Positions 7,138-11,776 of a stretch of DNA of 11,776 nucleotides are shown here, one piece after another. Below the pieces are notes generated by a model. The model ran no database searches. It saw only the letters and a program-made list of their open reading frames with translations, and was not told the DNA's origin. The DNA is from Bacillota bacterium. Its GTDB lineage: Bacteria > Bacillota > Clostridia > Saccharofermentanales > Fastidiosipilaceae. Position 1 is the stretch's first letter, and the number at the start of each line of letters is the position of its first letter. The DNA is taken from NCBI GenBank assembly GCA_023388205.1, contig JAEWGS010000024.1, forward strand, positions 1-11,776. The letters are read 5' to 3'. A program made the translations under genes and the position numbers.

Positions 7138-8839
7138 ACTCTTCTTTTTCTGCCGCCTCAGAGTTCAAGGTGGACTTAAATTCTTTGAGCGCTTGCTCAG
7201 CTTCTTTTGCATCCATGCCTTGGTTTTTATATTGATCGAGCAAGAGTTGATCATACTGATCGGGATCATCCTGAAACACAGAATAGTGAATTTGGCTTGT
7301 ATCAAAAGGCACGTGGTAAATTTGGTAAAGCTCATGCAAGGTGACGCAGACATAGCCTTCGGAGCGAAGGAGAGGGAGGAGGGCTTTGAGTGCGTAGGGT
7401 GTGATGAAATTATTTTGCATCAAGATGACATCGCCGGCTTGAATACTTTCCAATACATGATTCGCGATGCCATGATCCGAAGCGTCATCGGAACTGTCTC
7501 CTGCATCGATAGACCAAAGGACGTAGGGCCGGTTCAAGGTCCCTTCTAAAATGCGCGGATCGTTGACAGCATAAAGCGCTCGGGTCACGCTGGGCAAAAT
7601 ACCGTAATTTTGGAAGATCTCGTCGGCTTTCCGGTAGGCCTCTTGCATTTGAGGAATACCCAATTCGCCCAAATTGCGGTCATTAAGTCCGAGACTGCCA
7701 ATTTCGTGCCCGCCTTGGGCCATGCGTTGGAGCAAGGTGGCATTTTCATCGTTGAGATCTTGGGCGAGCATAAAGAAACTGGCTTTTGCATTATATTCAT
7801 CTAAGAGCTTGAGTATTTCATCAGTGATCCCTTCTTCAGGCGCGCCGTTAAAGGTGAGTGCAAAATACTTAACCTTGGCGATGGGGCTCGCTCCTTGGTC
7901 CGCGAAAACGCCATGACTGTCCATAAAAACAGGTTGCGCCTGAGAGTTCCTCGGATCAAAATCCGGATCGTAGATAAAATGGTCGTTATCGTCAATTTCA
8001 AAGAACAGATCAGCTTGGATACTGCGGTAGGTCAGATCCATCGATGCTGTGTCTTCAGGATTAGGGAGTCGGCTCGGCTGAACAAAAATAGAGAGCTTAT
8101 AGGCATCAAAGCTGAAGGCGGCATCTTGAATCCAGTCTCCGTTTTCTTCAAGCTGTGTGTTCTTGTGGCGATTGTTATAGCGCGTGATAAAGAGCTCGTT
8201 GAGGTGCTTGAAGCCCTCTTCTTTGATCAGCTCGTTCAGTCCCATCATGCGGCCGTAGGCTTTGTCGTAATAAAAAGCGCGATAGCTGATTTTGGCTTGA
8301 CTGGCACTGAGATAATCTCGCTCTTGAATTTGGAATAAAACGGTGATGATGCGCTGCCCCATTTCACGAACCTGGTAACGCAAGGCCAAAGCCGCTTTGT
8401 CGCTGTCACTTTTGATTCCCGCGTCTTGGTAGGTATAGATAAAGCTGTTTCTCAAGTTGTGGACGAACATTTTGATCTCACGGTCAAGCAGCGGTTCTTG
8501 GGTGTTCGGATACGAGAGACGCAGCAAAGCGGCGGGGAGAACCTGACGCCACTCATGGTGGACGTAAGTCGGTGCAGCCGCCGTATGGCTCGTGCCGGAG
8601 CGATCTTTTTCTGACGTCGCGGTATTGGATTGCCCTGCATCTGAAGCATCAGCGTCACTGCCTTGCACCTGGTAGTCACCATCTAAGAAAAATTGGCCGA
8701 CAAAGTCTCTTTGAGAAAAAGGTGACGCAAGATTTGAACGGCGTGTGAAACGAAGCACGATGCCAAGCACGAGAACAATCGCAAGTAAAATTCCCAAGAA
8801 AATGAGGAGTCGTTTTTTCTCTCGGTAGGTAAAAGCCAA
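7136..8839 (-). CDS. membrane-anchored PdaC-like protein with inactivated deacetylase (NodB) domain
   Basis: The 567 residues comprise a short cytoplasmic start, one transmembrane helix (10-30), a Ser/Asp-rich stalk (about 55-95), a DUF3298-like region (about 100-290, with YRAFYYDKAYGRMMGLNEL), a NodB polysaccharide-deacetylase fold (about 325-510) and a charged helical tail (511-567). The fold is recognisable from FALTFNGAP, GGHEIGSLGL, VLWSIDAGD and GDVILM. However, the TFDDGP motif is TFNGAP, the HxxxH metal pair is lost after GHEIGS, the RxPxG arginine motif is RALYA, and the LxH histidine is Gln475. Deacetylation therefore looks impossible. The start is TTG at 8839, with AAGGAGG seven bases upstream. 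It lies 112 bases downstream of a paralogue on the same strand, probably in one transcript. A structural, sugar-binding or sensory role is inference. Confidence 0.88.
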   Translation of the reverse strand: MAFTYREKKRLLIFLGILLAIVLVLGIVLRFTRRSNLASPFSQRDFVGQFFLDGDYQVQGSDADASDAGQSNTATSEKDRSGTSHTAAAPTYVHHEWRQVLPAALLRLSYPNTQEPLLDREIKMFVHNLRNSFIYTYQDAGIKSDSDKAALALRYQVREMGQRIITVLFQIQERDYLSASQAKISYRAFYYDKAYGRMMGLNELIKEEGFKHLNELFITRYNNRHKNTQLEENGDWIQDAAFSFDAYKLSIFVQPSRLPNPEDTASMDLTYRSIQADLFFEIDDNDHFIYDPDFDPRNSQAQPVFMDSHGVFADQGASPIAKVKYFALTFNGAPEEGITDEILKLLDEYNAKASFFMLAQDLNDENATLLQRMAQGGHEIGSLGLNDRNLGELGIPQMQEAYRKADEIFQNYGILPSVTRALYAVNDPRILEGTLNRPYVLWSIDAGDSSDDASDHGIANHVLESIQAGDVILMQNNFITPYALKALLPLLRSEGYVCVTLHELYQIYHVPFDTSQIHYSVFQDDPDQYDQLLLDQYKNQGMDAKEAEQALKEFKSTLNSEAAEKEE

Positions 8840-8846
8840 ATTCAGG

Positions 8847-8853
8847 CCTCCTT
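8847..8853 (-). promoter_or_regulatory. strong ribosome-binding site for a TTG start
   Basis: On the - strand AAGGAGG stands seven bases before TTG at 8839. This fixes a rare start codon, and the product then begins with a short basic segment followed by the transmembrane helix. Confidence 0.8.
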
Positions 8854-8869
8854 GTTGCAGCTGTCTTGT

Positions 8870-8898
8870 GGCAAGTTTCCTTCACAGGTGAACTTGCC
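8870..8898 (-). repeat. inverted repeat between the two paralogues
   Basis: GGCAAGTT (8870-8877) and AACTTGCC (8891-8898) are perfect 8-bp inverted arms around a 13-base loop. Inside lies a second near-palindrome, TTCACAGGTGAA (8881-8892), which overlaps the outer right arm, so the two structures compete. No T-run follows on either strand, so it does not look like a terminator. It could be an RNA processing or stability element, or an operator. Confidence 0.6.
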
Positions 8899-8951
8899 CG
8901 CACCGAGTGTCAGCGTTTGAGGCGCTAGCTCACGATGCTTTGGGATCCAAT

Positions 8952-11522
8952 TTACTCAGCGTCACGAATCGAATGATAGATCTGCCCAGGCTGAGGGCTA
9001 CGACCATAGAGATCAAAAAGCTGAGATACGGTGACGAAGCGATAACCTTGCTGGTAGAGCTGGGGCAAAACTTTGGTTAAGGCATACAGGCTGACCGTGT
9101 TCGTATCGTGCAATAAGACGATATCGCCAGCTTGAATATTCGACATGATTTGCTCGCTGCTGAAGTCGGGATCTGCATCATTGACGATATCCATCGAATC
9201 GACGCTCCAGAGGAAGATGGGTTGGCGAATGAGCTGAGCGCGCTCTTCCGTGATGCTGCCAAAGGGCGGTCTTGTGATTTTGAGTTGGTATTGTCCACTG
9301 GTGATCCGATCAATATTGGCGGCGTTTAAGGCGAGATCCTGAAGCATATCTTCGACCGAAATTTGCGTCAGTGGCTGGAACGTATATCCAAGATTCCCAA
9401 GTTCATGCCCCGCTTTGACGATATCTTGAATCAGATATTCCACGGACTTATCGTAAGTGGTTCCGACGACAAAGAAGGTTCCATAGCTCTTGTTGTCATG
9501 TAAGAGATCTAAGAACAGGGGGGTGTAAGCTTCGTAGGGACCATTATCAAAGGTCAAAGCGACATACTTAAAATCTTTGTTGCTGTTGGGCAAGCCACCG
9601 GAATAAGGATCGGGCAGATCCATAAACAAAGCCTGGCCCTCTTTCCAGAAAGGGTTGGCCTGTCTGGGGAAAAAGAGCGAGGACGTCTGCACGCTTTTGG
9701 GATTGTAGCTTAAGCGTGAGCGGCGACCACCGACTTCGTCCTCAACTGCGCTGCTTTCTTCTTGCGTTGAAGTAGAAGTGGAGGCGGGGGCAAGGAGACC
9801 ATTTCCGAGCCTTGCTTCTGTGATTTCGGTCCTGGCGTTGACGTCTTGCTGGCTTTCTTTTTCTTCGGCCTGACTTTGGCGCTTTTGCATGGCATCAAGA
9901 CCGAGTAAGCGCTCGTCCTCTTCACTCAATTCATCGGTGTTCTCCTCGTCGTCTTGTGAAGCTGAGCTCGTTTCGCGCAGTTCCATATAAAGTGCATTTT
10001 GAAAGAGGCTGTAGTCATAAAGCTTAGGCCTGTTGTCTAGTAATTGGCTGGAGGAGGCCTGATAACTGTCGACGGGGATTTTGCGCTTGACGCCGTTTTC
10101 GTCTAAGCCCAAGGCAGGGGAGATCCAATCGCGAACTTCCTCGACACCTTGATCGTGAAATAAAATGACTGGCTGACGTTTTTGATTTAATTCCGTAGGT
10201 ACTTCAGGAATTTTACTTTCCTCTGGTAGCTGATCGTTGAGCGCGAGGTGTTGTTCTCTTAAAATGCCCGAGATGGATGAGGCGTCAAAGAGTTCATCCA
10301 TTTGAATTAAACGGTGCAGATAGCGATCGTAGTAAAAGACATAATAGGTGCATCCGTATTGTTCAGCGCCACCTTGATTGGCGGGGGTATTCAAGGCGGA
10401 GGCTCCTTTGAGACCAAAGAGCGTTCCGCGACCCAGGGTGTCATTGGGGGTTTCCAAGCTCTGCGCTTCAGCTTGAGGAAGCCAGCGGTCAATTTTAATT
10501 GCGAGCGAAAGAAGGCGTGAGCCGCGTTCAGCAAGTTTGAAATCCACCGCGAGTGTAGGCTTGAGATTGTTTTTCTCCGTAGCTGGGTCGCTGTGCTGAT
10601 ACAAGAACGCATTCTTGAGGTTGTTCAGCCAAATCGTCAACAAATTGTCGAGATAGTCATCTTCAAAGCGCGGTCGGCGAATGCGAATGAGGGCTTGAGG
10701 CTGATCAATGGTTTCCAGAGAACTTTTGACCTCGTATTCTTGACTCTCGTTTTGAGCAAAGAAGCTTTTGACAAAATTCTGATGATCCTCCTTGTGCAAG
10801 AGCCGAAGCCCGAAAAACAAGAGAATGGGAACGAGCGCAATTAAGACCAGCAGCAAGGTGTAAAAAAGCTTTGGCTGAACCTTGGACGGGGATTTGTTCG
10901 AAGCTGAGTCCAGTTGAAAACGCCGCTTCCAAACGGGAACGGGTTGAATTTTAGAAGCGTTCGTGTTTCTTTTCTTAATTTCGGAATGCTCAGAATGATC
11001 CGAGCCAAGGAGGCGTTCTTCATGTAAAAGACTGGAACCTTTGTGCTCAGAATGAGGATCTTGCTCATCTTGATCTTTGGATTCGAAATAGGCTTTTGTT
11101 TGGGCCTTGAGGTGATGGAGGGGATTTTCGGGCGTGTGCAGCTGCGTGAGTTGTTGCGCTTCTTGATGTGCGTCAGTTTGGGCCACGGCGCTTTTGCGCG
11201 CGTCGCTGGATTGAAAATAAGGTGGCGTCTGGGGTGCTGCATTTTGAGAGGCGTGCGATGGTTCAGTTGACGTGTTTGGCGCTGGGCTTTGCGCCAGAGC
11301 TTCAGAGCGAGCTAGGGCATCTGCCTGAGCTTGAGCTAAAGCGGCGGCTTCTTGTTCTAATTTTTGGAGGCGCGAAGCTTCGCTGCGGTCGGAGCTCACT
11401 TTGAGCAAATCGCGCAACTTATCATTCGGATTTTCGCTCTCCTGTGGCGGAGCTAAAAAATCTTCGAGCAGGGACTGATCCCCAAATTCATCCAAACGAT
11501 CTAGCTTTTTATTTTCGTCCAC
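8952..11522 (-). CDS. large membrane-anchored PdaC-like protein with metal-site-defective NodB domain
   Basis: From the GTG at 11522 the product has 856 residues. Residues 1-218 form a hydrophilic, probably cytoplasmic region rich in Gln, Ala, Ser and His, with a coiled-coil-like stretch near 50-75. A transmembrane helix follows (about 219-240), then a DUF3298-like extracellular region (about 265-515, with FYYDRYLHRL), an acidic low-complexity spacer (about 515-600) and a C-terminal NodB fold (652-839). NodB motifs: TFDNGP keeps the catalytic-base Asp659 but has Asn660 for the metal-binding Asp; both metal histidines after GHELGN are lost (Leu711, Phe715); RPPFG (751-755), the Asp of WSVDSMD, and His805 in LLHD remain. 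This start has GGGGAG seven bases upstream; GTG at 11549 is the alternative, with only a weak AGG. The domain order resembles PdaC, which deacetylates peptidoglycan MurNAc, but activity is unlikely here. Confidence 0.9.
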   Translation of the reverse strand: MDENKKLDRLDEFGDQSLLEDFLAPPQESENPNDKLRDLLKVSSDRSEASRLQKLEQEAAALAQAQADALARSEALAQSPAPNTSTEPSHASQNAAPQTPPYFQSSDARKSAVAQTDAHQEAQQLTQLHTPENPLHHLKAQTKAYFESKDQDEQDPHSEHKGSSLLHEERLLGSDHSEHSEIKKRNTNASKIQPVPVWKRRFQLDSASNKSPSKVQPKLFYTLLLVLIALVPILLFFGLRLLHKEDHQNFVKSFFAQNESQEYEVKSSLETIDQPQALIRIRRPRFEDDYLDNLLTIWLNNLKNAFLYQHSDPATEKNNLKPTLAVDFKLAERGSRLLSLAIKIDRWLPQAEAQSLETPNDTLGRGTLFGLKGASALNTPANQGGAEQYGCTYYVFYYDRYLHRLIQMDELFDASSISGILREQHLALNDQLPEESKIPEVPTELNQKRQPVILFHDQGVEEVRDWISPALGLDENGVKRKIPVDSYQASSSQLLDNRPKLYDYSLFQNALYMELRETSSASQDDEENTDELSEEDERLLGLDAMQKRQSQAEEKESQQDVNARTEITEARLGNGLLAPASTSTSTQEESSAVEDEVGGRRSRLSYNPKSVQTSSLFFPRQANPFWKEGQALFMDLPDPYSGGLPNSNKDFKYVALTFDNGPYEAYTPLFLDLLHDNKSYGTFFVVGTTYDKSVEYLIQDIVKAGHELGNLGYTFQPLTQISVEDMLQDLALNAANIDRITSGQYQLKITRPPFGSITEERAQLIRQPIFLWSVDSMDIVNDADPDFSSEQIMSNIQAGDIVLLHDTNTVSLYALTKVLPQLYQQGYRFVTVSQLFDLYGRSPQPGQIYHSIRDAE

Positions 11523-11529
11523 GAAAGGT

Positions 11530-11535
11530 CTCCCC
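11530..11535 (-). promoter_or_regulatory. ribosome-binding site deciding between two GTG starts
   Basis: On the - strand GGGGAG lies seven bases before GTG at 11522. The more upstream in-frame GTG at 11549 is preceded only by AGG about 11 bases away and would be about 22 bases from the predicted transcript start. The 11522 start is preferred but not proven. Confidence 0.5.
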
Positions 11536-11560
11536 AAAATAGTTTGCACCTACAACGTGC

Positions 11561-11622
11561 GCCTAGATTAAAGAAGTATTTTAGCAAAACCGCGAAAGAA
11601 TCTAAAAATGCTTCTTAGGGCA
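11561..11622. repeat. imperfect inverted repeat covering the promoter
   Basis: AAGAAG-T-ATTTTAG (11571-11584) mirrors CTAAAAAT-G-CTTCTT (11602-11616), with one extra A in the right arm. Outside these, GCCTA (11561-11565) can pair with AGGGC/TAGGGC (11616-11622) after a 5-base bulge. The -35 and -10 hexamers of the - strand promoter fall within the two arms. This may be an operator, or an artefact of A/T-rich promoter sequence. Confidence 0.55.
11578..11606 (-). promoter_or_regulatory. promoter of the deacetylase-like gene pair
   Basis: Read on the - strand: TTTAGA (11606-11601) as -35, a 17-bp spacer, then TAAAAT (11583-11578) as -10, extended by TG one base upstream (TGCTAAAAT). Transcription would begin near 11571, leaving a leader of about 50 bases before the GTG at 11522. 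Both boxes lie in the arms of a large inverted repeat. Confidence 0.6.
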
Positions 11623-11776
11623 CAGCGTAAGCGGGCAGATCCGTTAAGTAAAAGCGCTTAGATTACGGGTCCAAGCGCATGGGAAAGATTTGCTTGATGT
11701 GAAAGATTCTATTCTGTTTGCTGATGCTTCAAGCTTTATCTTGGCGTGTAGTCATAAGCAATCGCCCCTATTGCCT
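11623..11776. other. right-edge non-coding stretch
   Basis: I see no convincing gene, tRNA or terminator here. All - strand frames stop soon after the edge; the longest, ending TAA near 11736, gives 12 codons and might be the tail of a neighbour. A + strand frame from GTG at 11699 stays open to the edge for 26 codons but has no ribosome-binding site. Confidence 0.4.

Noticed and set aside
7064..7549. A + strand open frame of 161 codons opposite the end of the smaller deacetylase-like gene.
   Set aside because: It is antisense to a protein with clear domain structure, crosses the bidirectional terminator, and has no family features.
7136..11522. The two deacetylase-like genes considered as pseudogenes.
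   Set aside because: Both frames are uninterrupted over 1.7 and 2.6 kb, with strong translation signals and preserved fold motifs; only catalytic residues are lost.
11699..11776. A + strand frame from a GTG that is open to the right edge.
   Set aside because: Only 26 codons are visible, there is no Shine-Dalgarno sequence, and composition gives no coding signal.

Overview
The window looks like chromosomal DNA of a Gram-positive bacterium, most likely a Bacillota/Clostridia-type organism of middling G+C. This is inferred from three things. Ribosome-binding sites are strong (AAGGAGG, GGAGGT) and several starts are GTG or TTG. metG is followed directly by tatD, as in the Bacillus metS-yabD pair. 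Two membrane-anchored proteins resemble the peptidoglycan deacetylase PdaC (a DUF3298-like region followed by a NodB fold). I see no insertion sequence, phage gene, CRISPR array, tRNA or rRNA.

Left part (about 1-6334, + strand): five co-directional housekeeping genes, probably largely co-transcribed. They are nicotinate phosphoribosyltransferase (pncB, GTG start), a cytoplasmic cyclophilin (ppiB-type), methionyl-tRNA synthetase with a C-terminal tRNA-binding domain (metG), the TatD metal-dependent nuclease (tatD, overlapping the metG stop by one base) and a PLP-dependent threonine aldolase/beta-eliminating lyase family enzyme. A 26-bp tandem repeat, each copy able to form a hairpin, lies just upstream of metG.

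Middle (6335-7135): a 306-bp spacer holds a possible 35-residue leucine-rich small ORF with an ideal ribosome-binding site. Its 3' end runs into the 5' arm of a terminator-like hairpin. An OsmC-family gene follows, and then a bidirectional terminator that separates it from the convergent genes.

Right part (7136-11522, - strand): two tandem paralogues, each with a transmembrane anchor, a DUF3298-like extracellular region and a C-terminal polysaccharide-deacetylase (NodB) fold. In both, the catalytic metal site is destroyed: the first protein keeps some active-site residues, the second almost none. This pair of apparent pseudo-deacetylases is the most unusual thing in the window. The first also carries a cytoplasmic region of roughly 220 residues, so it could link the cell wall to the cytoplasm. 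Its promoter (extended -10 plus -35) lies inside a large inverted repeat at 11561-11622.

Functionally, the + strand genes cover NAD salvage, protein folding, translation initiation supply, DNA or RNA repair/turnover, amino-acid metabolism and redox defence. The - strand pair concerns the cell envelope. No pathway visibly ties the two halves together.
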